A program made the translations under genes and the position numbers. The notes under the pieces were generated by a model. The model ran no database searches, was not told where the DNA came from, and saw nothing but the letters and a program-made list of their open reading frames with translations. Positions 35,200 through 41,513 of a stretch of 64,000 nucleotides of DNA are shown in pieces (position 1 is the first letter of the stretch; the number at the start of each line of letters is the position of its first letter). This DNA comes from Gemmatimonas groenlandica (lineage in GTDB: Bacteria; Gemmatimonadota; Gemmatimonadetes; Gemmatimonadales; Gemmatimonadaceae). Where the stretch lies: positions 3,224,001 through 3,288,000 of the forward strand of contig NZ_CP053085.1 in the NCBI RefSeq assembly GCF_013004105.1, read 5' to 3'.

Positions 35200-35622
35200 A
35201 TGTCCGACGCCCAGCTGTTTCAATACGCCAACACCACCGCGCTCGTGAGTTGGATCGTGCTGGTGGTTCAGCCCAAACGCACCGCACCGACGCTGCGCTT
35301 CGTCGTGCCGCTCGCGATGGCCGTGCTGTACATCTGGGCTCTGTCCACCGCGCCAGCCAACCCCGATGGGGGATTTGGATCACTCGCGCAGGTGAAGGCA
35401 CTCTTCACGCAGGACCGCGCGGTCCTCGCGGGGTGGGTGCACTATCTCGCCTTCGACTTCTTCATCGGCTGCTGGATGGTGATGGACGCGGCCGAGCGTG
35501 GCATCAAGCACCTGCTGGTGGTGCCGTGCATGCTGTTGACGTTCATGTTCGGGCCGGTGGGGCTGCTGCTGTACGTCGGCCTGCGGACGGCCATGAGTGG
35601 GCGCGCCGTGAAGACCGCGTAG
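35200..35622 (+). CDS. ABA4-like (DUF4281) membrane protein
   Basis: 140 aa with four hydrophobic helices. The signatures AGWVHYLAFDFFIGCWMVMDAAERGI and LTFMFGPVGLLLYVGLR are those of the ABA4-like family. In plants ABA4 is needed for neoxanthin synthesis; bacterial members are of unknown role and sit near carotenoid or lipid genes. No carotenoid genes are seen here. It starts 2 nt after the preceding membrane protein. Confidence 0.85.
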   Translation: MSDAQLFQYANTTALVSWIVLVVQPKRTAPTLRFVVPLAMAVLYIWALSTAPANPDGGFGSLAQVKALFTQDRAVLAGWVHYLAFDFFIGCWMVMDAAERGIKHLLVVPCMLLTFMFGPVGLLLYVGLRTAMSGRAVKTA

Positions 35623-35629
35623 GCCTGCG

Positions 35630-36061
35630 TTAGCGACCGATGCGCTCCACCCACGGGAGCGCGTCGAAGCCGGCATCGAGACTCATGAGACGGCGCACGC
35701 CGCGCCGTTTCATGATCGCCGCATGCACCGCATCACGGGCCGATAAGGACGTCACGCTGAGCATGAGTGTCTTCGCGTGCTCCACGTCCGGCAGCTCGAC
35801 CGGAAAGATCTCGTCCACTACACCGTGGAGCGCATCGAACGCCGCTTGAATCGCATCTGGTCGACGAATGGCGAAATAGCGGTGCAGAATTTCCTGAAAG
35901 ACCTCGGCGTCCGTCACGAGCCGATCGCCACGCGTGATCGAGACCTCCAGCATGCGCCGCACGGTCTCCTTGTGTGGATGCGGCGCCCCGATGAGATACA
36001 TCGGCACGTTCGAATCGATGAAGACCGTGTTCTCCGGCTCGAGCAATTCCCGGCTGATCAT
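35630..36061 (-). CDS. vapC: PIN-domain ribonuclease toxin (VapC-like)
   Basis: 143 aa. The PIN acidic residues are visible: FIDSNVPMYLIG (first Asp), TDAEVFQEILHRY (Glu) and SARDAVHAAIMKRRGVRRLMSLDAGFDALP (two later Asp). The family cleaves RNA, often initiator tRNA or rRNA. Its start overlaps the antitoxin stop by 4 nt (ATGA), so they are translated together. It follows the ribbon-helix-helix gene in the vapBC order. Confidence 0.88.
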   Translation of the reverse strand: MISRELLEPENTVFIDSNVPMYLIGAPHPHKETVRRMLEVSITRGDRLVTDAEVFQEILHRYFAIRRPDAIQAAFDALHGVVDEIFPVELPDVEHAKTLMLSVTSLSARDAVHAAIMKRRGVRRLMSLDAGFDALPWVERIGR

Positions 36062-36336
36062 GCGCCGGAGCCCGGAGACTCGTCCACGCCGTCCAGCAGA
36101 TATCCGGACTCGATTTCCGTGAGCATACTCGGCAGCGAGCCCACCGGATACGCGCCCTGCGCCGCCTCGCGAACCACCGACAGTTTCCGACGCGGATCAG
36201 CCGCCGGAGCATCCTGGCGTGCCGCCCGCAGCGCCTGGCGCACCCATTCGGCCACCGTCATCCGCTCGCGCTGGGCGACCCGGCGAATCTCGGCGAACTC
36301 GTCATCCTCGAGGAGGACCTGCAGGCGTTGAGTCAT
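36058..36336 (-). CDS. vapB: Ribbon-helix-helix antitoxin (VapB-like)
   Basis: 92 aa. The N-terminal 45 residues (QRLQVLLEDDEFAEIRRVAQRERMTVAEWVRQALRAAR) are a ribbon-helix-helix DNA-binding domain: a short strand followed by two helices. The C-terminal half should wrap the PIN toxin. Palindromic ATGAGT/ACTCAT sites in the promoter immediately upstream are the expected operator for autorepression. Confidence 0.85.
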   Translation of the reverse strand: MTQRLQVLLEDDEFAEIRRVAQRERMTVAEWVRQALRAARQDAPAADPRRKLSVVREAAQGAYPVGSLPSMLTEIESGYLLDGVDESPGSGA

Positions 36337-36371
36337 ACGATGAGTCTATGCTACTCATAGCGATGAGTCAA
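36337..36371 (-). promoter_or_regulatory. vapBC promoter with operator sites, leaderless-type
   Basis: On the minus strand TTGACT (36371-36366), 17 bp, TAGACT (36348-36343), then only 6 nt to the vapB ATG (36336). No ribosome-binding site fits in between, so the mRNA is probably leaderless. ATGAGT / ACTCAT / ATGAGT copies overlap the -10 and spacer, forming inverted pairs that a ribbon-helix-helix antitoxin could bind. Confidence 0.72.
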
Positions 36372-36410
36372 ATGCAAGTGCGAGCCTAACGTGCCGGAGG
36401 CGGCAAATTG

Positions 36411-36581
36411 ATGACACAACATTCGGGAGTGTCGTGCGTGGTGCGGAATGCACGACGAATTCGGCGCTATTGATTCTGGGGAAGCGTTGTCGATCTGGAC
36501 GGTCGTTATCTCCGGGTAGTAGTGCTGAAGGATTGCCAAACCATCCACAACGCGTTCCCCGATCGCGGATTCGTTCCATGA
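36411..36581 (+). pseudogene. Decayed DUF4258-like toxin
   Basis: Upstream of the DUF2283 gene a frame reads RRY, then an in-frame TGA (36471-36473), then FWGSVVDLDGRYLRVVV and LKDCQTIHNAFPDRGFVP, ending in TGA (36579-36581). That last stop overlaps the DUF2283 ATG in the ATGA manner of toxin-antitoxin pairs. The GRYLRVVxLxDxxTIHNAFxDRxF ending looks like the C-terminus of DUF4258-type toxins, which pair with DUF2283. The N-terminal part is short and unrecognisable. It is read as an inactivated toxin gene; the assignment is from memory of the family. Confidence 0.5.
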
Positions 36582-36796
36582 AGCTCAACTACTATCCCAA
36601 GACGGACTCGCTCTATATCGACTTGATCGACCGGGCGAGCGTGGAAAGCCGAGAGGTCTCGGCCGGAGTCGTGGTCGACTACGACGCCGAGGGGCGTGTC
36701 GTCGGCATCGATATCGATCAGGCCAGCAACACCGTCGATCTGGCAAAGCTTGAACTGCACGCCCCGCAGATGGCGATCGAGCGACCTGTCGCGTAG
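36578..36796 (+). CDS. DUF2283 protein (antitoxin-like)
   Basis: 72 aa from the ATG at 36578. The pattern MKLNYYPKTDSLYIDLIDRASVESREVSAGVVVDYDAEGRVVGIDI is the DUF2283 signature (YDxexDaLYI...vvvdyDeeGrvvGIEI). These small proteins are predicted antitoxins of DUF4258 toxins. The overlapping upstream toxin frame is broken, so this antitoxin is likely an orphan survivor. Confidence 0.9.
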   Translation: MKLNYYPKTDSLYIDLIDRASVESREVSAGVVVDYDAEGRVVGIDIDQASNTVDLAKLELHAPQMAIERPVA

Positions 36797-36825
36797 TCGC
36801 AGCGGACGAGGCGCGACGCGTCAGC

Positions 36826-37128
36826 CTACGCGGCGCTTCCCGTCCACGGCTTGATCCGTTTGAGCTCGGCTGCGATCGCCTTGGCGGCGATCTCGGTGTC
36901 ATGTGCCGCCTGCGCACGGAGCCAATAGCCGTTCGAGAGCCCGAAGAAGCGACAGAGACGAAGATCCGTGTCGGCCGTAATAGCGCGTCGCCCCGCCACG
37001 ATCTCACCGATGCGTTGCGCGGGCACGCCTATCTCCTTGGCCACGCGATACTTGGTGATTCCGAGCGGTAGGAGGAACTCCTCCCACAGGAGCTCGCCCG
37101 GCGTGACCGGCTTGAGTTTACGCGTCAT
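36826..37128 (-). CDS. higA: HigA-family antitoxin
   Basis: 100 aa XRE-type helix-turn-helix: KLKPVTPGELLWEEFLLPLGITKYRVAKEIGVPAQRIGEIVAGRRAITADTDLRLCRFFGLSNGYWLRAQAAHD is the HigA addiction-module pattern. It lies 12 nt after higB, the reversed toxin-first order typical of this type. It should bind the toxin and repress the operon through the palindromes upstream of higB. Confidence 0.92.
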   Translation of the reverse strand: MTRKLKPVTPGELLWEEFLLPLGITKYRVAKEIGVPAQRIGEIVAGRRAITADTDLRLCRFFGLSNGYWLRAQAAHDTEIAAKAIAAELKRIKPWTGSAA

Positions 37129-37140
37129 GGCGCGAGCCTC

Positions 37141-37419
37141 TCAGTGATAGTCTACGATCTCGACATCCTCCGCCCCGGCGGACGTCCACCGGAAGCACAG
37201 TCGATACTGGTCGTTGATCCTGATGCTGTGCTGACCGACCCGATCGCCTTTCAACGCCTCCAACCGATTCCCCGGAGGCACGCGCAAGTCGGATAGACGC
37301 ATGGCGACGTCAAGTTGTCGGAGTTTGCGAAGCGCGACGCGCTCGACGAACATCCACCGATGAACGCGCTGCCCGCTGGCCAAGGCAGCCGTCTCCGTGT
37401 CGCGGAACGACCGGATCAT
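37141..37419 (-). CDS. higB: HigB-family (RelE-like) mRNA interferase toxin
   Basis: 92 aa. The core SFRDTETAALASGQRV, then RKLRQLDVAMRLSDLRVPPGNRLEALKGDRVGQHSIRINDQYRLCFRW and VEIVDYH, is the HigB/plasmid-maintenance toxin family. It cuts ribosome-bound mRNA. It is transcribed first, with higA behind. Confidence 0.93.
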   Translation of the reverse strand: MIRSFRDTETAALASGQRVHRWMFVERVALRKLRQLDVAMRLSDLRVPPGNRLEALKGDRVGQHSIRINDQYRLCFRWTSAGAEDVEIVDYH

Positions 37420-37457
37420 TGTGAATAATAACGCGATGCGTTAATCACGCAATGCGT
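37420..37457 (-). promoter_or_regulatory. higBA promoter with two palindromic operators
   Basis: TAACGCGATGCGTTA (37429-37443, 6-3-6) and ACGCAATGCGT (37447-37457, 5-1-5) are centred 16 bp apart. They cover TTGCGT-16-TATTAT on the minus strand (-10 at 37430-37425), with only 5 nt to the higB ATG, again a leaderless arrangement. HigA is the likely binder. The remaining 270 bp up to the next gene hold no credible gene; a small GGGAGC-CCGGA-GCTCCC hairpin (37633-37649) is the only other structure. Confidence 0.7.
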
Positions 37458-37731
37458 TACTACGTGGAAGATATTCAGTGGCATTCCGCACGATGGGTCC
37501 TCTCACGGCCAAGGGCGTCATCAAATGAATGCCGACGACGTCCGGCCTACGCACGTGCCGCGCGCTTGGGCTTAGCGACGATTGGTTCCGTGGCCCGGAA
37601 CATCCTGGTGCTACTGGGGTGATGCCTCAAGAGGGAGCCCGGAGCTCCCGTCGCGGTGACGCCGTCGCGGTTCCGCCCGTCTGTCAGATCCCAATACCAG
37701 TATTCAGTATTCCCCAATCAGGAGACGTGCT

Positions 37732-38127
37732 GTGAAGCAATTGCTGCTCGTGGTCCTCGCGTCGACCACCATAGCCTGTGTATCCACCAACGCCACGCTG
37801 CTCAATCCCACGCCGTCCGGCCGCGCGCCCATCGCTGAGAATCAGGTCCGCATTTTCCGCACGGCGGCGCAGGTCACTGGTAAGTACGAAGAAGTCGCCC
37901 TGCTCAACTCGACCGGTGAATCCAACTGGACAAACGAGCAGAAGATGATGGAGTCGATGCGCAAGAAGGCCGCGAGCCTCGGCGCCAACGGGGTCATTCT
38001 CGACGACATCAAGGAGGCCGGCGCCGGGGCCAAGGTCGCCGCCGCCGTATTCGGCACCGGCACGCAGCGAAAGGGACGGGCTATCGCGATCTTCGTGTTC
38101 CCGGACTCGGCCGCGAAGGCCCCGTAG
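37732..38127 (+). CDS. Small lipoprotein of unknown function
   Basis: 131 aa from a GTG at 37732 preceded by AGGAGACG. A lipobox (VVLASTTIACVS) is followed by a folded-looking domain: VRIFRTAAQVTGKYEEVALLNSTGES, MMESMRKKAASLGANGVILDDIKEAG and KGRAIAIFVFP. This alternation of a helix with an LGANGVI strand resembles the YbjQ/DUF4156-like envelope proteins, but I would not assign it. It sits alone amid toxin-antitoxin genes. Confidence 0.75.
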   Translation: MKQLLLVVLASTTIACVSTNATLLNPTPSGRAPIAENQVRIFRTAAQVTGKYEEVALLNSTGESNWTNEQKMMESMRKKAASLGANGVILDDIKEAGAGAKVAAAVFGTGTQRKGRAIAIFVFPDSAAKAP

Positions 38128-38155
38128 ATCGCCGTTTTCTATACACGATGGCGGG

Positions 38156-38189
38156 ATATGCATAGAAAGGGCTGATCTTCTATGCATAT
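38156..38189. repeat. 12-bp perfect inverted repeat
   Basis: ATATGCATAGAA (38156-38167) and TTCTATGCATAT (38178-38189) are exact reverse complements with a 10-nt loop. It is AT-rich compared with its surroundings. It lies just upstream of a gene remnant, so it may be the end of a vanished mobile element or a regulatory site. Confidence 0.7.
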
Positions 38190-38191
38190 CG

Positions 38192-38320
38192 TGCGGCTGG
38201 GCGCATCACGACATCGTCGTCGCCCTGCTCAAAGACATGGGGTTGCGACGCCCGCTGCCGGGCATGGGCGCTGGCATGGGGATGGACATCGCGGCGATCC
38301 GGCGGGAGCTGGGGCTGTGA
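38192..38320 (+). pseudogene. Possible 3' remnant of a lost gene
   Basis: An open frame without a start codon reads HHDIVVALLKDMGL, RRPLPGMGAGMG and MDIAAIRRELGL, then stops at 38318-38320. The composition is protein-like (helical, amphipathic) but I do not recognise the family. It follows the inverted repeat at 38156-38189 and precedes the DUF433 gene. Confidence 0.25.
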
Positions 38321-38381
38321 GGCGTGGCCGCAGGATAAACTGATGCTGCTACATTTCTGGTAACCCGAACGGAGCTTGGCG

Positions 38382-38621
38382 ATGACCTGGCAAGACTTCA
38401 TCACGACAGACACCAGCGTTCTGGCGGGCAAGCCGGTTGTCCGCGGAACGCGGCTTGCTGCCGATTTCCTGCTTGGTCTTTTTGCCGCCGGCTGGACTCA
38501 GGAGCAAGTGTTGTCGAGCTACCCGCAGCTCACACCCGAGGCGCTCCGAGCCGTGTTCGCCTACGCGGCCGAAGTCACGCACGACGAGGCTATCCATCTG
38601 GTGAATCGCGGCGCAGCCTAA
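38382..38621 (+). CDS. DUF433 antitoxin
   Basis: 79 aa from the ATG at 38382 (GGAG seven bases before it). The DUF433 pattern is clear: ITTDTSVLAGKPVVRGTRLAADFLLGLFAAGWTQEQVLSSYPQLTPEALRAVFAYAAE. DUF433 proteins are winged-helix antitoxins that pair with DUF5615 PIN-like toxins, and such a gene starts 5 nt downstream. Confidence 0.93.
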   Translation: MTWQDFITTDTSVLAGKPVVRGTRLAADFLLGLFAAGWTQEQVLSSYPQLTPEALRAVFAYAAEVTHDEAIHLVNRGAA

Positions 38622-38626
38622 CAGTC

Positions 38627-38830
38627 ATGCGCCTCCTCGCCGACGAAAATGTGCCACTCCCTTCCATCTTCGCCCTCCGAACGGCAGGAATGGACGTGGC
38701 TGCTGCGACGGAGGACGCACCGGGGGCGAGCGACCGAGAGGTGCTGGCTCGCGCGCGGCGTGAAGGCCGAGTCCTCCTGACCTTCGATCAAGTGCGGCGA
38801 CGGCGCCTGCCCGGGCACCCGCTTCGATGA
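38627..38830 (+). CDS. DUF5615 PIN-like toxin, truncated
   Basis: 67 aa. The first 50 residues match DUF5615 (MRLLADENVPLPSIFALRTAGMDVAAATEDAPGASDREVLARARREGRVLLTFD). The family then normally continues with a DFGELV...RRGLP stretch to about 110 residues. Here FD is followed at once by QVRRRRLPGHPLR and a stop, as if an internal deletion joined two parts of the gene. The toxin is therefore probably inactive. Confidence 0.75.
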   Translation: MRLLADENVPLPSIFALRTAGMDVAAATEDAPGASDREVLARARREGRVLLTFDQVRRRRLPGHPLR

Positions 38831-38857
38831 GCCAGATAACGAAGTCAATGACGCAAA

Positions 38858-38892
38858 ACGGCCCGCGAGATCACATCGATCTCGCGGGCCGT
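38858..38892 (-). terminator. Terminator hairpin of the M28 peptidase gene
   Basis: ACGGCCCGCGAGATC (38858-38872) and GATCTCGCGGGCCGT (38878-38892) pair perfectly over 15 bp with a 5-nt loop. On the minus strand the stem runs into TTTTGCG, a short U-tract. The structure begins 44 nt after the peptidase stop and would also separate it from the convergent DUF5615 gene. Confidence 0.85.
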
Positions 38893-38895
38893 CTC

Positions 38896-38921
38896 CGTAC
38901 TCCGTACTCCCTACCCCTTAC
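38896..38921. repeat. CGTACTCC repeat
   Basis: CGTACTCCGTACTCCCTAC followed by CCCTTAC matches the repeat found at 10884-10909. It lies between the terminator hairpin and the peptidase stop codon. Confidence 0.55.
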
Positions 38922-38936
38922 TCAGCAGTTATCCCT

Positions 38937-40772
38937 TTAGTAGCGCGGCCGCGTCTTCCGCGGCACCTTCCCACAATTCGCCGGCCAGTTCGCCGGCCAC
39001 GTGCCCGGTGAGCGATCGCGCTTGATGAACTCCGGGTCTTCACTCGCCAGGTACACCATCAGCGCGGCCAGCGTCGCGTTGTGCTTCACATCGTCGAACA
39101 CGATTTTGTCGTACGTGTCGCGGTTCGTGTGCCACGTGTACGTGCCGTAGTTCCAGCCTACCGCACCCATGCCGAAGCTTGGCGTGCCGAAGCAGGCGAA
39201 CACGGCGCCGTCGGTGCCGCCAGGGTTGCCCGTTGGTACGTCGTTGAAGCTCCACGACACCACGTTCGCGCTCAGGCTGTCGGTGAAGAAGCCCGGCAAC
39301 TGCGTGTACCACTGCTTCAGGTGACGGCCGATGTCGGTGAGCCCTGAGCTCGACAGCGACTGCACGCGTCCCGTGCCGTTGTCCTGATTGAAGAGCCCCT
39401 GCAGCCCCTTCATCACTTCCGGATGATCTTCCGTGAACGCGGTGGAGCCGTTCAGACCCTGCTCTTCGCTGGCCCAGTGACCCACCATGATCGTGCGCTT
39501 CGGATTCGGATACGCCTTCTTCAAGATGCGCATCGCTTCCATGGCCATCAGCGTGCCCGTGCCGTTGTCGGTGGCGCCGCTGGAGCCGTCCCACGAATCG
39601 AAGTGCGCCGACAGCATCACGTATTCATCGGGCTTCTCGCTGCCCTTGATCATCGCGATCGTGTTGAACGCCGGCTGCTCGCCGAGCAGTGCCGCGTCGA
39701 GATCGAGCGTCACCATCGGCTTCTGATTGTTCTCGGCCAGGCGATACACCAGCGAATAATCCTCGCAGGTCAAACCCACCGCCGGCGCCGTCGTGTTGTA
39801 CGTCTCGAAGACTTCGATCACGCCCCAGCCACCGGCGCCGCCTGCACCACCGCCGCCGAAACCACCGCGTCCCGCTGCGGCCGCGGCGAGGCTCGACGCC
39901 GGTCCACCACCACGATCACTCGCGCCCACACTCGGCCGACCACCAGGGCCACCGGGGCCACCAGGGCCACGACCACCGCCCGCGTTCTGCGCGGCGAACG
40001 GATTCGCGAATCCCGAGAGCTTGTTGCGTGACGTGATCATGCCCACCACGCCCGCCTTCTCGAGACGCATGCCGAGCGTGCCCGTGCCGAGCCCCATGCC
40101 ATAGCCCGTGCCGCGATAGAGCTTCGTGCTGTCGGGTTGGCCATTGGCGCCCGTCATCACCGACCAATCCTGCTGCGTGCGCGACACCAGCGTGTCCATG
40201 CGCGCCTTCGACTCCGGCGTCGCGAAGCGCACCCAATCTTCACTGGGGCGGCAGGTCGGGAACGACGGCGACAGCATCACGATCTTTCCACGCGCCTTCG
40301 GCAACCACGCCACGAATTCCGTGCTGTCCTTGAACTTGGGGAGGATGATGGCCTCCGCCTTCACCGGCTTGCCCTTCGTGCCCGGGCTCCAGGCCAGCAT
40401 CGTGCCTTCCAGCGAGCGCGTGCGCGGTGCCACGAGATCGATGTGCGACACGCCGCGCCGCCATCCCCGCCAGGTGCCGTAGTTCTCACGCTTGGCGTCG
40501 ATGCCCCACGACTTGTACTGGGCGATGGCCCAGTCGCTGGCTGCTAGCATCCCCGGACTTCCCGTTAAGCGCGGACCGATGGAGTCGAGGAGTGCCTGGC
40601 CGAGGGCCTCGACGCGGGACGAGTCCATGCCGATCTGCCAGATGCGCTTGATGGCCGCGTCGTCGGTGGGGAAGGTCGTTGGGCGCTGGGCCTGCGCTGG
40701 TGTGCTTGCGGCGAGGCCGAGGGCGGTGACGACGGCGGCGAGGGCTGCCGAGCGCCGGATGGTGGAGGGCAT
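38937..40772 (-). CDS. Secreted M28-family metallopeptidase
   Basis: 611 aa from the ATG at 40772, chosen for its signal peptide (LAAVVTALGLAASTPAQAQ); the frame is open to 41681 but would pass through mmpA. The M28 zinc ligands are visible: MLSAHFDSWDGSSGATDNGTG (His, Asp), GHWASEEQGLNGS (Glu-Glu) and a late His in YTWHTNRDTYDKI. A PA-like insert around residues 160-330 contains a Gly/Pro-rich stretch of about 60 residues (NAGGGRGPGGPGG ... GRGGFGGGGAGG), which is unusual. It is expected to cleave peptides in the periplasm or outside. Its own terminator follows. Confidence 0.92.
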   Translation of the reverse strand: MPSTIRRSAALAAVVTALGLAASTPAQAQRPTTFPTDDAAIKRIWQIGMDSSRVEALGQALLDSIGPRLTGSPGMLAASDWAIAQYKSWGIDAKRENYGTWRGWRRGVSHIDLVAPRTRSLEGTMLAWSPGTKGKPVKAEAIILPKFKDSTEFVAWLPKARGKIVMLSPSFPTCRPSEDWVRFATPESKARMDTLVSRTQQDWSVMTGANGQPDSTKLYRGTGYGMGLGTGTLGMRLEKAGVVGMITSRNKLSGFANPFAAQNAGGGRGPGGPGGPGGRPSVGASDRGGGPASSLAAAAAGRGGFGGGGAGGAGGWGVIEVFETYNTTAPAVGLTCEDYSLVYRLAENNQKPMVTLDLDAALLGEQPAFNTIAMIKGSEKPDEYVMLSAHFDSWDGSSGATDNGTGTLMAMEAMRILKKAYPNPKRTIMVGHWASEEQGLNGSTAFTEDHPEVMKGLQGLFNQDNGTGRVQSLSSSGLTDIGRHLKQWYTQLPGFFTDSLSANVVSWSFNDVPTGNPGGTDGAVFACFGTPSFGMGAVGWNYGTYTWHTNRDTYDKIVFDDVKHNATLAALMVYLASEDPEFIKRDRSPGTWPANWPANCGKVPRKTRPRY

Positions 40773-40932
40773 GGGTGGGGACGAGTGGGTCGTGGTGGGA
40801 GCGGGGATCCCGCATAGTGCGCGCGGCGACGGGGGAACGCGAGTGGTGGGGGTGGGATTTCGTGCCGCGCGGCGTACTGCTCCAACGCGTGATACCGGCG
40901 CGGGCCGGACGGCTTGCCGGTGACATTCTGTA

Positions 40933-40978
40933 ACCCTATAGGGTGTCATTCGTGTTGTATTTGCAGTACTATACTGCA
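40933..40978 (+). promoter_or_regulatory. Palindromic sites and -10 box upstream of mmpA
   Basis: ACCCTATAGGGT (40933-40944) is a perfect 12-bp palindrome. TGCAGTA-CTA-TACTGCA (40962-40978) is a 7-3-7 palindrome that contains a TATACT -10 box (40970-40975), 22 nt before the mmpA start. The second site is the natural operator for the helix-turn-helix protein encoded downstream. Confidence 0.65.
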
Positions 40979-40997
40979 TCACAATTCGAGGTAGACG

Positions 40998-41513
40998 ATG
41001 TCCGCACGCGCCGACACCCAGTGGCTCCAACTCCGCCAGACCGAGGCTCAACTCGCTCGCTGGCGCAGAGTGGCGCAGGAACGGCCGCCCGCGGGTGGGT
41101 GGATCAGTGCCGTGCGTCAGGCGATCGGGATGAGCGTGGCGCAGTTGGCCGACCGGCTCGGCATCAATCGAACCTCCCTCGCGAAGATAGAGCAGCGAGA
41201 GGTCGACGGTGGGATCACCCTCGATGCGTTGCGTCGTGCCGCGCACGCGCTGGACTGCGATGTCGTGTACGCGATCGTGCCGAGGGCAGGCTCGCTCGAG
41301 CGCGCCGTGAAGGCGCGGGCCGAGCTGATTGCGGGCGCGTTGGTCGGCCGCGCGGGGCACTCCATGTCGCTCGAGGCGCAGACCGTAGCACACGAAGAGA
41401 CGACGGCGCAACAGAAGGTAGTCGCGCGGCGGTTGCTGGCAGAATGGCCGCGCGACCTGTGGGATAGCTCGTGGGATCGGCGTACGGAAAGCGGGCGGAC
41501 GAGCGGTGGCTGA
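40998..41513 (+). CDS. Mobile mystery protein A (HTH regulator)
   Basis: 171 aa. The helix-turn-helix core (PPAGGWISAVRQAIGMSVAQLADRLGINRTSLAKIEQREVDGGITLDALRRAAHALDCDVVYAIVP) is the hallmark of mobile mystery protein A, found on mobile elements and normally paired with protein B, a Fic-domain protein. The C-terminal SMSLEAQTVAHEETTAQQKVVARRLLAEWPRDLWD is also typical. AGGTAGACG precedes the ATG. Protein B is broken here (next feature), so A is an orphan regulator. Confidence 0.85.
   Translation: MSARADTQWLQLRQTEAQLARWRRVAQERPPAGGWISAVRQAIGMSVAQLADRLGINRTSLAKIEQREVDGGITLDALRRAAHALDCDVVYAIVPRAGSLERAVKARAELIAGALVGRAGHSMSLEAQTVAHEETTAQQKVVARRLLAEWPRDLWDSSWDRRTESGRTSGG

Noticed and set aside
36471-36473. 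In-frame TGA read as selenocysteine
   Set aside because: There is no sign of a selenoprotein family and the N-terminus upstream is also missing. A decayed toxin gene is simpler.
37529-37735. Open frame of 68 aa between higB and the small lipoprotein
   Set aside because: There is no ribosome site, no domain and no protein-like composition. The region holds a small hairpin and the upstream region of the next gene.
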